From positions 1-64,000 of the forward strand of contig NZ_AP025294.1 in assembly GCF_036492425.1 (NCBI RefSeq): a stretch of DNA of 64,000 nucleotides, in the 5' to 3' direction. Origin of the DNA: Persicobacter psychrovividus. GTDB lineage: Bacteria; Bacteroidota; Bacteroidia; Cytophagales; Cyclobacteriaceae. Below, piece by piece: positions 16,767 through 26,982 of this stretch (positions are counted from its first letter, which is position 1; the number at the start of each line of letters is the position of its first letter). The notes under the pieces are model-generated. The model had not been told where the DNA came from. It did not search any database and was given only the letters and a program-made list of their open reading frames with translations. A program made the position numbers and the translations under genes.

Positions 16767-17699
16767 TTAATAAGAAGAAATGAGGTGAATGTTATTATTA
16801 ATAAATTCTTTAATGGCTTTAACATCTTGCGATAGGGCAGAGGGGTATTCAAGAATATACCAATCAACAACCCAGATACTGGTGTGGTCAGGCAATACCT
16901 TTTGATATTGGCCATGTTGCTCAAGTTCAATAAAGTTCAGACTTGGATTAACGAACAGTTCAACTTCCCCTTGTTCTGGGGGAAGCTCGGCGATAGGGGT
17001 GTCCTTAAAACGCTTGACCAACAATAGCCCATCCTTGAGGTAGGCAGCCCATCCTTCAGATGCATCGGCAAGTAATTTATACTTATCAGTCTGTGGAATG
17101 CAGGCGGTCTTTTCTGAAATTTCTATATTGAAGCATTTTTCATTTTTATTTATACACGAAGGGATTAAATCAGGGTCATTAAAAAAGAGGCTGCTCCTCA
17201 ATTTGGGGTGCTCTTTCTTCGCTAAAAGTTCACCGACAGGGAAAATTACGCGTCCACCCTTGGGCAGGCGGGTGACTTCCCAATGTCCAAATTTTTTTGG
17301 GAGTTTGCCAATGTTTGTGGCTTCATAAATCAATCGGATTTGATGGTCGTTCAACAGCTGGATTGTTTTTTTCAGTTGAAGATCACTTTCGGGCCCCGGA
17401 ATACTTCGCAATTGAATAAGTCCATTTTCCCTCGTGAGTTTATAAGGGTTTTTGTCGATGCTTGTGGGGGGCGGCCAGTGCCAGTCCTTTTGAGGGCTTG
17501 GCCACCATACTGACCCGTTGTATTCAGGGTGTTCTTTTGCCGGAAAAAGGAGCGGTTGTTCATTATAACAGATTTGGTCAATTCTGCCGCCAAGATCAAC
17601 ATTGAGGTGGATGCGTATTTTTCCGTGTGTGATGGTTTTTCTCTGTGGCTCCTTTGAAGCTCCAAAGAAAACACCTATGAAGAGGATTAAATGTAGCAT
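16767..17699 (-). CDS. DUF4380-like, sugar-mutarotase-fold protein
   Basis: 310 residues with a short hydrophobic N-terminus (LHLILFIGVFFGAS), probably exported. The body is beta-rich with aromatic blocks (GSVWWPSPQKDWHWPPP, VWVVDWY-like IWVVDWYILEYP) and GGRIDQICYN near the start, which is the pattern of DUF4380 proteins related to galactose-mutarotase/beta-supersandwich folds. No catalytic motif is certain. It sits between a GH63-like glycosidase and an esterase gene, so a glycan-related role is likely but inferred. Confidence 0.6.
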   Translation of the reverse strand: MLHLILFIGVFFGASKEPQRKTITHGKIRIHLNVDLGGRIDQICYNEQPLLFPAKEHPEYNGSVWWPSPQKDWHWPPPTSIDKNPYKLTRENGLIQLRSIPGPESDLQLKKTIQLLNDHQIRLIYEATNIGKLPKKFGHWEVTRLPKGGRVIFPVGELLAKKEHPKLRSSLFFNDPDLIPSCINKNEKCFNIEISEKTACIPQTDKYKLLADASEGWAAYLKDGLLLVKRFKDTPIAELPPEQGEVELFVNPSLNFIELEQHGQYQKVLPDHTSIWVVDWYILEYPSALSQDVKAIKEFINNNIHLISSY

Positions 17700-17745
17700 G
17701 CTGATTATTTATGTGCGTTTGACGAGGAGGTGAATAATATAGAAA

Positions 17746-17772
17746 GTGCTTTCCTTTTGTGAAGGAAAGCAC
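17746..17772 (-). terminator. Strong hairpin behind the GH63-like gene
   Basis: GTGCTTTCCTT (17746-17756) pairs perfectly with AAGGAAAGCAC (17762-17772), a 5-nt loop. It lies 8 nt from the GH63 stop; on the minus strand it is followed by a T/A-rich tract rather than a pure T-run, so termination may be partial. Confidence 0.7.
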
Positions 17773-17779
17773 CATAATA

Positions 17780-19657
17780 TTATGAGGACTGTTGGCCAAG
17801 ATATGTGGCCATTAAAATAAATACCGCAGCGGTCCAACTGACTCCCGGTGCTTGCAAGCCTTCACCTGTCAGTGCATTGTTGTTTTCATTGAAAACCGGA
17901 TTTTCCTTATAGCACCTGCAGTAGCGTTCTGCGATCTCTTTGGCCAGCTCAAATTCTTTGGCATCTATAAGCCCGGTAAAAATCTGGTAGTTTGGTGGTG
18001 CCCAAATTGGCCCTCGCCAATACCCATCTACTTCATAGTAGGGGCTATTTACGGACTCGGAAGCTAACCCATAATCGGAGAGATAATCCCCTCCGGGCTG
18101 TAAATCCTTAATTAAGGCTTTGCGGATTTTCTTGGGGATCTTTTTGCCAAGAATCAATGGAATGTAGTTGAGCAACGACTGGGTCTCTTTCACCTGTCCG
18201 GTTTTTGCATGGAAATTCACGAAGTGATCATCTTTTACAAAAGTGGTAAGCAGCAGGTCAAGTTGTTTTTCCTTTTTAGCTTTCCATTGAACGGCATCCT
18301 GCGGCCTCCCCAGTTTATTGGCGATCAATTCTAAAATTTCAAGTTGCTGGACTAAATAGGCAGAAAGATCGGCAGCCTCCAAAGGTGTGGCATCAATAAA
18401 TGCAGTGGAATTATCCCAGCCACTGTCATTGCCATGTTGGTATTGGCACCTTCCATTTTTGTTGTCATCTCTGAAATTAAACCAAAAATCTGTTAATCGA
18501 CCCAAAGGTTCGTAAAGCTTTTTGAGATGTTCGGCGTTGGCATCCCAACCAAATTTTTCGAGGAACAACTTAATGGTCCAACCCTGAATTGGAGGCTTAA
18601 TACAATAGTTGTTGACATTCAAATCTGAGACACTATCAGGGATGCTTCCGTTAGGAAGCTGATTGTCGAAAAATACATGAAGTTGCCCATAGGCGAGGTC
18701 CAAGTCTGCAGATGCCACAGCAAGGGCATGAAAGCAATTATCCCATCCGTAAGTTTTGGTCAGCCAACTGTTTTTTGAACATAAAATAGTCCGATGGGTA
18801 TAGTGGCCAGCGGGGGCTACCTGAAAGGCATATAATAAGTACCAAGCTGTTTTTGTAGCGGGGATCAGATCTTCCCTGACTTGAGGCATTTTTGACATCC
18901 AATCCATGATCAATGCTTTATTGTCAGCAATGACTTTTTTTCTGTCAGGAATTTTTTCTTCCCATTTCGTCTGGTATTTGTTTTCCCGGAAGCCAAAGCC
19001 TACGCCACCATGCTCAGCAATGAATGATAGGTATTTGATCGTTACATCTGCATTGCGTTTTGGACCGTCGTAGGCCACTTCGTATTTGGTATTTGAGTCC
19101 GTTTTTATCGCATGGAACATTCTACCGGGATTTGGACTTAATTCCAAATGCTTTCCTTCCTCCAGCGGATTGATCCATAAATAGGGCTGTAGCGGAATGA
19201 GTCGAATTTCAAGCGCGGCATCCGTTCCCAAATACATGGTAAAATCATCAATATAAGACACCGAAACTTTGCCTGCATCAGTCAATAAATTCAGTGCCCA
19301 CGGCTGATAGTCAATTTCGTATTTTAGTGGGGTGCCATTTTTATAAATCGCAATTTCATAATAATCTCCTGCCCAGTGTTTGTTCCAGGCGAAGGGAATG
19401 GCCTCATATCTGAGGGACTTAATCATTAATCTTTTTTGTGGATTATTGTCCTTAAAATTGACGCATAAAAAAGCCCCAGACCTGCTGAACATAAATCGGG
19501 CTAAATCCAAGTTCGGGAATAAATTACTCGCCATTGGCGGAATTTTCACAGAATCAAAAGGCGCTGGCTTGCTGTTTCCTGATGCGCTTAAAACGGGACT
19601 CAATCCCAGCGCCGCGGAAAACATACCAGAAAGTTTCAAAAATTCTTTCCTATTCAT
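17780..19657 (-). CDS. GH63-like exported glycosidase
   Basis: 625 residues from the ATG at 19657 (MNRKEFLKLSGMFSAALGLS), a Tat-like or Sec leader typical of Bacteroidota; the longer frame adds six residues. The C-terminal (alpha/alpha)6-barrel motifs fit GH63 and related trehalase-like enzymes: KTYGWDNCFHALAVAS, PIQGWTIKLFLEKFG, NDSGWDNSTAF and GYWRGPIWAPPNYQIFTGL. GH63 enzymes are inverting alpha-glycosidases (alpha-glucosidase, mannosylglycerate hydrolase); the acid is usually the Asp of the GWDN-type loop. Substrate is not determined. It is divergent from PUL 1 with 1.6 kb between, and upstream of the DUF4380-like and esterase genes. Confidence 0.75.
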   Translation of the reverse strand: MNRKEFLKLSGMFSAALGLSPVLSASGNSKPAPFDSVKIPPMASNLFPNLDLARFMFSRSGAFLCVNFKDNNPQKRLMIKSLRYEAIPFAWNKHWAGDYYEIAIYKNGTPLKYEIDYQPWALNLLTDAGKVSVSYIDDFTMYLGTDAALEIRLIPLQPYLWINPLEEGKHLELSPNPGRMFHAIKTDSNTKYEVAYDGPKRNADVTIKYLSFIAEHGGVGFGFRENKYQTKWEEKIPDRKKVIADNKALIMDWMSKMPQVREDLIPATKTAWYLLYAFQVAPAGHYTHRTILCSKNSWLTKTYGWDNCFHALAVASADLDLAYGQLHVFFDNQLPNGSIPDSVSDLNVNNYCIKPPIQGWTIKLFLEKFGWDANAEHLKKLYEPLGRLTDFWFNFRDDNKNGRCQYQHGNDSGWDNSTAFIDATPLEAADLSAYLVQQLEILELIANKLGRPQDAVQWKAKKEKQLDLLLTTFVKDDHFVNFHAKTGQVKETQSLLNYIPLILGKKIPKKIRKALIKDLQPGGDYLSDYGLASESVNSPYYEVDGYWRGPIWAPPNYQIFTGLIDAKEFELAKEIAERYCRCYKENPVFNENNNALTGEGLQAPGVSWTAAVFILMATYLGQQSS

Positions 19658-19675
19658 AGTGGTCGAAAAAATCAT

Positions 19676-21202
19676 TAATAATGACTACAAATTTGCACAT
19701 TCATTCGCACCCTTTTGGGGATTTATCATCACAAAATGGCGATACATCATCCATATACAGGCCGCAAAAGCGGGTAGGGCAACGCTCATTCAAAATCGCT
19801 ACCCCCTTTCCCTGTAACCAGAAAAAATTGAAACAGCACTTGGGTGAGGCAATTTTTAAGGTAATTACCAACACCGGTTGGAGAAAAACCACAGCTACGA
19901 TCAACCATAGAAATGTTTATTTCAGTGGTTCAAATATCGAGGAGCTTTGGAGTGTGCTTAAGCTTCAAATGATCAATGCGAATTTTAAGTTTTTAATCGC
20001 GCTCATAGTAGATTTTACACTGCCATTATGGGAATGAATATACAAAGTATTGTGCTGTAACCCTTACAGACAAAACGATAATTTCTTCAAAGAATAAAGA
20101 GGTTCATGAAGTTCGGTTGAGCAAGGAAAGCTAAAAATGATGTACCTTAAAAGCACCTCATTTTGCCGTCAAAAAATTACTGATGCTCATTGAGTGTTCA
20201 ATAATCATCCATCTAATCTCATTATCCTGTGGGCAATAAAAACACCAAGTGGTTAATACGGGATGCGCTACTTTAGCTTGATGAAGATGACCATTGTTAG
20301 AAAGGTCATGAAAACCAGCCTAACATTTCTTTATCGAAGGCCTCTCAAGCTTGAATCTGATTTCGAATTCGGGATTTAATTTTGGTCAATGCCGAGGCAA
20401 TGAAAGTATTTTTCAACGGGGAAAGCTTCAGTATTTTGGTCATTTGTTCAAAGCCAGTTGAGTATCCAGAATTATAGTGGGAGGGCAGGGGTTTAGCTTT
20501 TACAATGCATACTGAAAAATTTGGGTAATGAATCGTTGAATTTTATCATAGCCTGTCGGAAATATACCATCAGCCCAATCAAAAACATGATTTCTACCGC
20601 GAGAGCGATGTTGCATGCAACGTCCGTGCCGATAGGTATAAAAATATTCGACAGCCCAATTTTATCATTAGTGGACCGCTTTCTGGCTTGTAGATTACAG
20701 ATACAGCAGCAACTGTTATTATTGTTCCCAGAACCTCTTCAATAAAAAAATGAACTGATAGATCCATCCCATCAGATACATTCCTATTCGGCACTATATG
20801 AAAAAATAGGATTCAAACATATTATAGACCACGAGGCAACTTTCTGTCCGTTCAAAAAATTGAATAGCCCTCGATTTTACTTCAGAGGGGTTCTTGATTG
20901 GAAAAGTACAATTAGAAAAGACAAGAAGTTGTTTCCATGTCTATATTAGTACTGGTTTTATTTTTGATGATTTACATAGGTGGGATATACTAAAATTAAT
21001 ATACAATTAAATGCATATTATAGTGATGGTTTTTGGCGATGTTAATATCCCAAAGTGGCGTGTGAATTAGCAGGTGTTTTGAATGTAACCCATGTTTTTT
21101 AGCGTGTAATTAAGATTTTTTGCAGAATAGTTAAATCAATTAAAATCAATGACTTATGAATAAATGTAATTCATTTTTATGTTGTAATTTTCAGTAAAAT
21201 TG
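19676..21202. other. 1.5-kb gene-free region upstream of PUL 1
   Basis: No frame has a family-like product. Several short frames (e.g. minus strand 20366-20560 and 20537-20740) read vaguely protein-like, one with a hydrophobic stretch, but have stops, no starts and no recognisable motif; they may be decayed genes. The last 250 nt become very AT-rich towards the susC promoter. Confidence 0.45.
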
Positions 21203-21263
21203 ATTTTTGATCAAAAATTTTCTTTAGGATTAAAGGATGGTATTCCTCTATCTTTGTAGAAGC
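21203..21263 (+). promoter_or_regulatory. Bacteroidota-type promoter and palindrome before SusC 1
   Basis: A perfect 16-bp palindrome ATTTTTGATCAAAAAT (21203-21218) is followed by TTTA (21223-21226) and, 22 nt further, TATCTTTG (21249-21256). This matches the TTTG-N19-22-TAnnTTTG promoter form of Bacteroidota with one change at -33. Start of transcription would be near 21263, 33 nt before the ATG. The palindrome is well placed as an operator. Confidence 0.6.
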
Positions 21264-21295
21264 AGCTGCACATCTTTTTACACTAAATTTAAGTC

Positions 21296-24200
21296 ATGGA
21301 AAATTTTTTCTATCCAATGGCGAGGCATCAACGAAAGACATTTTTTCTTCTTTCTATATGTTGGATGTTATCCAATTATGCACTCGCTCAAAGCTTGCCT
21401 ATTTCAGGTAAAATAGTTGCACCCGATGGTGAGGAAATTCTCGGGGTTAATATCATTGAAAAGGGGACTTCCAATGGAACCATCACCGATATAAATGGTG
21501 AGTTCAGTATGCAAGTTCAAAGCGATGAGAGTACTATTCTAATTTCATTCGTGGGCTATAAGAGTCAAGAATTTCAGGTCAGGAATCAGCGTACCTTTGA
21601 TGTTGTACTTCAGGAAGATGTTGAAACCTTGGAGGAACTGGTGGTCGTGGGCTATGGTGTTCAGAAGAAAAGTGTCGTTACGGGCGCAATTGCTTCGATC
21701 AAGTCCGAGGAAATCGCACAGACTCCCGTAGCGACAGTTGATCAAGCCCTTCAGGGACGCACCGCTGGTGTGAATGTAACCACCAACTCAGGGGCTCCGG
21801 GCGGAGCGATATCTGTAAAGATCCGTGGAATTGGTAGTAATGGCGATTCTCAGCCCCTATATATTGTTGATGGAATGCAGGTGGGGAGTCTTGATTTTCT
21901 CAACCCCAATGATATCGCCTCTATGGAGGTGTTGAAAGATGCGGCCTCCGCTGCAATTTACGGTTCGCGGGCGGCAAATGGTGTTGTTTTGGTGACCACC
22001 AAAAAGGGATCTTCAGGGAAGCTACAGGTTTCTTACGATGGCTATATTGGCGTTCAGAGCCCATGGAAAAAGGTATCAACCTTAAATGCACGTGAGTATA
22101 TGACTATGCACAATGAGGCGGGTTATAATGATGGTGCCACTTCGCCTATTTTCCATCCTTCAAGTTTTGGAGATTATGCGGACACCAACTGGCAGGATGA
22201 AGTTTTCCGTAATGCCGCACCAATTTCAAACCATGCAGTAAGTTTGAGTGGCGGAAATGAAGTGTCTACTTTTGCCATTTCTCTTGGATATTTTGGTCAG
22301 CAGGGAATTGTGGGTAATGCTGATAAGTCGAATTTCGACAGGATTACCTTCCGATTGAATTCCGAACACAAATTAAGCAGTAGGGTTACTTTTGGGCAGA
22401 ATTTAACCATTGCCGCAAAATCATCATCGGGAATTTCTGAACAGAGTGATTTTGGGGGAATTCTCAATGCGACTTTTTTGCATGACCCTATCACGGCGTC
22501 CTTGATTACCAATCCTGAAACCAGCGCAATTTATGATGGTTTGCCTTATAATCCGGTAAAAAATAGCAACGGTCAATACTATGGGATTTCCAATCAGAAC
22601 CTTCGGGAGATTGGTAACCCGATGGCAATGCTTGAAAATACCTACAATGCCCATAATGATCGAAATATTATTGGTAACGCCTACCTGACGGTGGATTTAT
22701 TACCTGGACTGAAGTTCAAAACTGATATGGGACTTGACCTCTACAACTCTTTTGGTCGGGGATATCAGCCAATGCAGTATTTGAATGTGGATAATATGAG
22801 CAGAAACAGTTCTGCCTGGCAGGAGATGAATGATAATGTCGGCTTTCAGTGGGAGAATGTCATTAGCTATAATAAGAGTGTAAATGGGCACGATTTCTCC
22901 GGTATTGTCGGAAATACAATTCAGGAATATACCGGAAAGGGGACTTGGGGTTCCCGGAACGATATCAACCCTAATGGCTGGTACTATGGCTGGCTGGAAA
23001 ATGGTGCCAATGATGACACCCAGAAATCCAATGGCTGGTTCTGGAGAAACCGATTGGCGTCTTTCTTCGGTCGTGCCAACTACTCTTATAAGGATAAGTA
23101 CATGTTGCAGGCGACCTTACGACATGATGGTTCTTCGCGCTTTGGAAATAATAACAAGTTTGGTACTTTTCCTTCGGTTTCAGGGGGTTGGACGGTCTCC
23201 AATGAGGACTTTTTCTCGAATATAAAGGCCATTAACTTATTTAAAATCAGGGCGTCGTGGGGACAAGTAGGAAATCAGAATATCGGTGATTTTGGGTACT
23301 TGTCATTGGCAAATCGTGCTTATGGATATACGGTCAATGATAACATCATTAATGGTATTGCCATCAATAGAATGTCTAATCCAGATTTGAAATGGGAAAC
23401 CTCTGAGCAGGCAAATATCGGATTGGATTTCGGTTTCCTTGAAGATCGTATTCAGATGACGGCGGAATATTATTCGAAAACCACCAGGGATTTATTGGGC
23501 GTAAAACCAATTCCTGATTATTTGGGCATGGAGAGCCCGCTGTTCAATATGGGAACGGTACAGAACCAGGGGGTGGAATTAAATATCACCTATGGTAAAA
23601 AGACAGGCGATTTCACCTATGATATTACGGGTAATGTATCCTACAATAAAAACCGAGTGCTCGAGGTTGCGAACCAAAATGGATACATTGATGGTGGAGC
23701 CCCTCACGTTCACACAGGAAATATGCGGATGGCCGAAGGGCATGCTTTGCCTTTCTTCTTCGGATACAAAACCGCAGGAATATTTCAGAATCAGGAACAG
23801 ATTAACAATTATGTGAATGCGGAAGGGAAGCCGATTCAGCCAGAAGCCAAACCTGGTGATATCATTTTTGTCGATATTAACGGCGATGGGACCATCAGTG
23901 AAGAAGATAGAACAGACATTGGAAATCCTGTGCCAGACTGGAACTTTGGGCTGACCTTCAATGCTAATTATAAGAATTTTGATTTCAGTATTTTCTTTCA
24001 GGGAGCTGCCGGATTTGATATTGCCAATGTTATGCGCCGAGGTGACCTCGATATGCAAAACTACGGTGGTGCGGCCTTGGGCAGATGGACCGGCGAAGGC
24101 TCAACGAATTCCTACCCACGAATGACCCATCAAGACCCTAACCGAAATTATACCAGACTGAATGACATGGTTCACCTGGAAAGAGGGGATTACCTGCGTG

Positions 24201-24424
24201 TCAAAAATATTCAGGTAGGCTATACGCTACCGGAGGCTATTTCCTCAAAAGCTGGCCTTAGTCGGGCACGAATTTATGCCTCGGTACAAAATGCTTTTAC
24301 GATCACGGGTTACAGTGGCTATGATCCCGAGTTGGCGAGCTTCGATATTTTTAATTATGGAATGGATCGTGGGGGATACCCACAGTCAAGAATTGTCATG
24401 ATGGGTGTTAACCTTAATTTTTAA
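21296..24424 (+). CDS. SusC-family TonB-dependent outer-membrane transporter (PUL 1)
   Basis: 1042 residues. The signal peptide ends near YALAQ, so the ATG at 21296 or the one seven codons later could be used. A carboxypeptidase-regulatory-like domain (LPISGKIVAPDGEEILGVN to about residue 112) is followed by a TonB-box-like stretch (EELVVVGYGVQKK), the plug (QALQGRTAGVNVTT, IRGIGSNG, PLYIVDGMQ, VLKDAASAAIYGSRAANGV) and a long barrel ending in a terminal Phe (MMGVNLNF). It imports oligosaccharides through the outer membrane with its SusD partner, powered by TonB. The order SusC-SusD-PKD lipoprotein-GH3-GH5-GH2 points to a beta-glucan substrate, which is inference. Confidence 0.95.
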   Translation: MENFFYPMARHQRKTFFLLSICWMLSNYALAQSLPISGKIVAPDGEEILGVNIIEKGTSNGTITDINGEFSMQVQSDESTILISFVGYKSQEFQVRNQRTFDVVLQEDVETLEELVVVGYGVQKKSVVTGAIASIKSEEIAQTPVATVDQALQGRTAGVNVTTNSGAPGGAISVKIRGIGSNGDSQPLYIVDGMQVGSLDFLNPNDIASMEVLKDAASAAIYGSRAANGVVLVTTKKGSSGKLQVSYDGYIGVQSPWKKVSTLNAREYMTMHNEAGYNDGATSPIFHPSSFGDYADTNWQDEVFRNAAPISNHAVSLSGGNEVSTFAISLGYFGQQGIVGNADKSNFDRITFRLNSEHKLSSRVTFGQNLTIAAKSSSGISEQSDFGGILNATFLHDPITASLITNPETSAIYDGLPYNPVKNSNGQYYGISNQNLREIGNPMAMLENTYNAHNDRNIIGNAYLTVDLLPGLKFKTDMGLDLYNSFGRGYQPMQYLNVDNMSRNSSAWQEMNDNVGFQWENVISYNKSVNGHDFSGIVGNTIQEYTGKGTWGSRNDINPNGWYYGWLENGANDDTQKSNGWFWRNRLASFFGRANYSYKDKYMLQATLRHDGSSRFGNNNKFGTFPSVSGGWTVSNEDFFSNIKAINLFKIRASWGQVGNQNIGDFGYLSLANRAYGYTVNDNIINGIAINRMSNPDLKWETSEQANIGLDFGFLEDRIQMTAEYYSKTTRDLLGVKPIPDYLGMESPLFNMGTVQNQGVELNITYGKKTGDFTYDITGNVSYNKNRVLEVANQNGYIDGGAPHVHTGNMRMAEGHALPFFFGYKTAGIFQNQEQINNYVNAEGKPIQPEAKPGDIIFVDINGDGTISEEDRTDIGNPVPDWNFGLTFNANYKNFDFSIFFQGAAGFDIANVMRRGDLDMQNYGGAALGRWTGEGSTNSYPRMTHQDPNRNYTRLNDMVHLERGDYLRVKNIQVGYTLPEAISSKAGLSRARIYASVQNAFTITGYSGYDPELASFDIFNYGMDRGGYPQSRIVMMGVNLNF

Positions 24425-24434
24425 TTGTTCTGAC

Positions 24435-26039
24435 ATGAAAATAAAGTCTATATTTTTCGCTTTAATAATGGGCGGTCTCCTGCTGACGGGATGTCAGAAT
24501 TGGCTCGACTTTGACCCTACCAATGCACAGACAGAGGATACTTTTTACAAAAATCGTGCGGATGCTTATATGGCCCTTATCGCCATATACGAACCACTTC
24601 GGTCCGATTATGCACAATCCTATCATCCCTTAGCTATGGTTTCCGATCTTCTTTCGGATGATATGTATGCCGGTGGGGGATCAGGAAGTGATATGCTTAC
24701 CTGGCAAAACCTTTCCCGATTCCAGGCACGTGCAGAGGAAGATACCCCTCGTGGTTTGTGGAAGAAAAATTATCGTGGAATTTCTCGTGCCAACATGTTA
24801 TTATCTAAATATGAAGGCATTGAGTTCAACGAGTCGGAAGAAGCTGACCGCAATAATTTCCTCGGTGAAGCCACCTTTCTACGCGGCCATTACTACTATG
24901 AATTGCTTCGGTTTTTTGAAAATGTACCCTTAATCACCTCGCCAATTGCGGGGGAAGACTGGGTAGGAATGACGCAGGCAGAACCCAAGTTGGTGTATGC
25001 ACAAGCGGCTCAGGATATGCTTGATGGTATTGAGCTGATGGCCGAAGGAAGTCCGGAGCGTGGCCGATTAAGTAAATATGCCGCAGAGGCAGAATTGGTA
25101 AAGATGTTCCTGTTTTATACTGGCTATTACAATGAATCTGAATTACCAACCGCAGATGGCGGAAGTATTTCCGGTGCGCAAGCCTTGGCTTATGCGGAGG
25201 ATGTGATCAATAATTCAGGCGCCGCTTTGATGGATAACTTTGAAGATTTATTTAATCTGGAAGGTGATTTCTGCAAAGAAGTGTTGTTCGAAATTCCCTT
25301 TACAGATAATGGTGGTGGAGAGTGGGACGATGCCAAAATGGGCAATATGCAATGTCATATGTCGGGACCTCGTGGTTATAACAGCGACAAAATGCTGAAA
25401 TCGGGCTGGGGCTTTGGTATTCCATCAAAAAACCTTGCACGTGCCTATTCCGCAGATGACCTTCGCCGCAAGGCAACAGTGGTAACGACTACCGAGCTGA
25501 TGCAAGCAGAGGGCGGTGGTGCTTTTGATGCCAGCTTCACCAATACAGGTTATTTTGCTTTCAAATACACTACCCATGCCGACCGAGAGCCTATTTCCGG
25601 TTCGGTAGAGCTGAACTGGGCACAAAATTACCATTATATCAGGCTGGCAGATGTTTACCTTTTGGCTGCGGAACTATTCCTGGCACAGGGAAATGCCGGA
25701 AAAGCGCTGGAGTATGTGAATATTATTCGCCAAAGAGCAGGGATCGCTGCTTTGCCATCGGTAAGCCAGGAAGATATTCTTAATGAAAGAAGACTGGAGT
25801 TGGCACTGGAAGGGCATCGCTATTTCGACTTGCTTCGCCAGGGGCTCCCTTACGCCGAGGAAAAGATTTCGGTACATAACTATCAGATGGAAGTGTACCC
25901 TGATGAACCTGCCATGGGAGACATCGGTTTGGAGGCTAACTATTTGGTCAGCTTTGATATGTCCAAAAAAGGATTCTTGCCTATTCCTCGATATGAGATT
26001 GACCTGAACCCTGATTTCAATCAGAATGCGGGCTATTAA
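24435..26039 (+). CDS. SusD-family glycan-binding lipoprotein (PUL 1)
   Basis: 534 residues from the ATG at 24435 (MKIKSIFFALIMGGLLLTGC). That start gives a correct lipobox LLTGC; the longer frame overlaps susC. SusD hallmarks: TEDTFYKNRADAYMALIAIY near the N-terminus, FLGEATFLRGHYYYELLRFF in the TPR region, and the C-terminal blocks YHYIRLADVYLLAAELFLAQ, YVNIIRQRAGI, NERRLELALEGHRYFDLLRQ and FLPIPRYEIDLNP. It sits on the cell surface as the lid of the SusC barrel. It begins 10 nt after susC and is followed 25 nt later by the PKD lipoprotein gene. Confidence 0.95.
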   Translation: MKIKSIFFALIMGGLLLTGCQNWLDFDPTNAQTEDTFYKNRADAYMALIAIYEPLRSDYAQSYHPLAMVSDLLSDDMYAGGGSGSDMLTWQNLSRFQARAEEDTPRGLWKKNYRGISRANMLLSKYEGIEFNESEEADRNNFLGEATFLRGHYYYELLRFFENVPLITSPIAGEDWVGMTQAEPKLVYAQAAQDMLDGIELMAEGSPERGRLSKYAAEAELVKMFLFYTGYYNESELPTADGGSISGAQALAYAEDVINNSGAALMDNFEDLFNLEGDFCKEVLFEIPFTDNGGGEWDDAKMGNMQCHMSGPRGYNSDKMLKSGWGFGIPSKNLARAYSADDLRRKATVVTTTELMQAEGGGAFDASFTNTGYFAFKYTTHADREPISGSVELNWAQNYHYIRLADVYLLAAELFLAQGNAGKALEYVNIIRQRAGIAALPSVSQEDILNERRLELALEGHRYFDLLRQGLPYAEEKISVHNYQMEVYPDEPAMGDIGLEANYLVSFDMSKKGFLPIPRYEIDLNPDFNQNAGY

Positions 26040-26064
26040 TTTTTTTGACTTAAATGAACGGATC

Positions 26065-26958
26065 ATGAATTTAAGATTTTTTTCCTATCTGGTATTATTG
26101 TTTGGCGCAATTGCTTGTTCGCCTCATCAACCATCAAAAGAGGACCTGGGAACTCCGCCAACTGCCGAGCAGGTCACTTATACCACGAATGCGGAATCTG
26201 AAAATATCTATCATTTTGAGAGTACGCACCCAGATGCTTTCATCAGTATCTGGAACCTTGGAAACGGGGTCAATATTCAGGGCAATACTGTTGAGGGAAT
26301 CTATCCGCTAAAGGGAGATTATGAGGTGGCACTGACCATCGTTACCGCAAGCGGAGAGGCCACAACAACCTTTAAAATTGATGTAAACGAGGATGACTAC
26401 TCCCTTCTTGATCGGGAAGATTATAACAACCTGACCGGTGGTATTGCCTATGAAGACGGGAAGCAGTGGATCATTGACCAATCTGTGGCTGGGCATCTTG
26501 GTTTGGGCCCTGCGGACGCTGACAGCCCTATTTGGTGGGGGATTTCTTTGGATGATGACCGAACAGGTTGCGGGCTCTATTCAGATGTTTACACCTTCAA
26601 TATTTACGGCTTTGAGTACCATCACCATACCGATGGTCGGGTGTATGTCAATGCAGGTTTTTCAAGCGATTTTCCCGGCGCGGAGGATTTTTATCCTGAG
26701 GGTTCCACAGATCCTGCGGAGATGTTTGCCCCTTACGATAGTTATGATGGTGGCTGGCGCATAGAAGACCGACCAGATGGAAAATATCTCATCGTAAATG
26801 GTGCGGGTGATAAGGCCTGGATTGGATTTTATGTTCGTGCCAATCAGGAATATAAAGTGCATAGCCTGACAGATGACCGGATGGAAATTTCTTCGATTGC
26901 CGCTGATGGTAATCGTTGGTTTCATATCCTCCGGCCATTGGAAGGGACAGATCAATAA
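26065..26958 (+). CDS. Surface lipoprotein with PKD domain, probable glycan-binding protein
   Basis: 297 residues from the ATG at 26065 (MNLRFFSYLVLLFGAIACSP), a lipoprotein signal with Cys18. Residues about 40-115 form a PKD/Ig-like domain (SIWNLGNGVNIQG, YEVALTIVTASGEATTTF). The rest is a Trp/Tyr/Asp-rich beta domain (SPIWWGISLDDDRTGCGLY, YTFNIYGFEYHHHTDGRVY, GNRWFHILRPLEG). Position third after susC/susD is the classic place of a surface glycan-binding protein (SusE/SGBP-like). No catalytic motif was seen. Similar PKD lipoproteins occur in laminarin-type PULs, which agrees with GH3, GH5 and GH16 nearby. The stop is followed by two hairpins before the GH3 gene. Confidence 0.75.
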   Translation: MNLRFFSYLVLLFGAIACSPHQPSKEDLGTPPTAEQVTYTTNAESENIYHFESTHPDAFISIWNLGNGVNIQGNTVEGIYPLKGDYEVALTIVTASGEATTTFKIDVNEDDYSLLDREDYNNLTGGIAYEDGKQWIIDQSVAGHLGLGPADADSPIWWGISLDDDRTGCGLYSDVYTFNIYGFEYHHHTDGRVYVNAGFSSDFPGAEDFYPEGSTDPAEMFAPYDSYDGGWRIEDRPDGKYLIVNGAGDKAWIGFYVRANQEYKVHSLTDDRMEISSIAADGNRWFHILRPLEGTDQ

Positions 26959-26982
26959 TGTGATTTTTTATTAAAAAATAGG

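Noticed and set aside
19681-20794. Short frames between the GH63-like gene and SusC 1
   Set aside because: None has a recognisable motif, start context or neighbours; at most decayed coding sequence.
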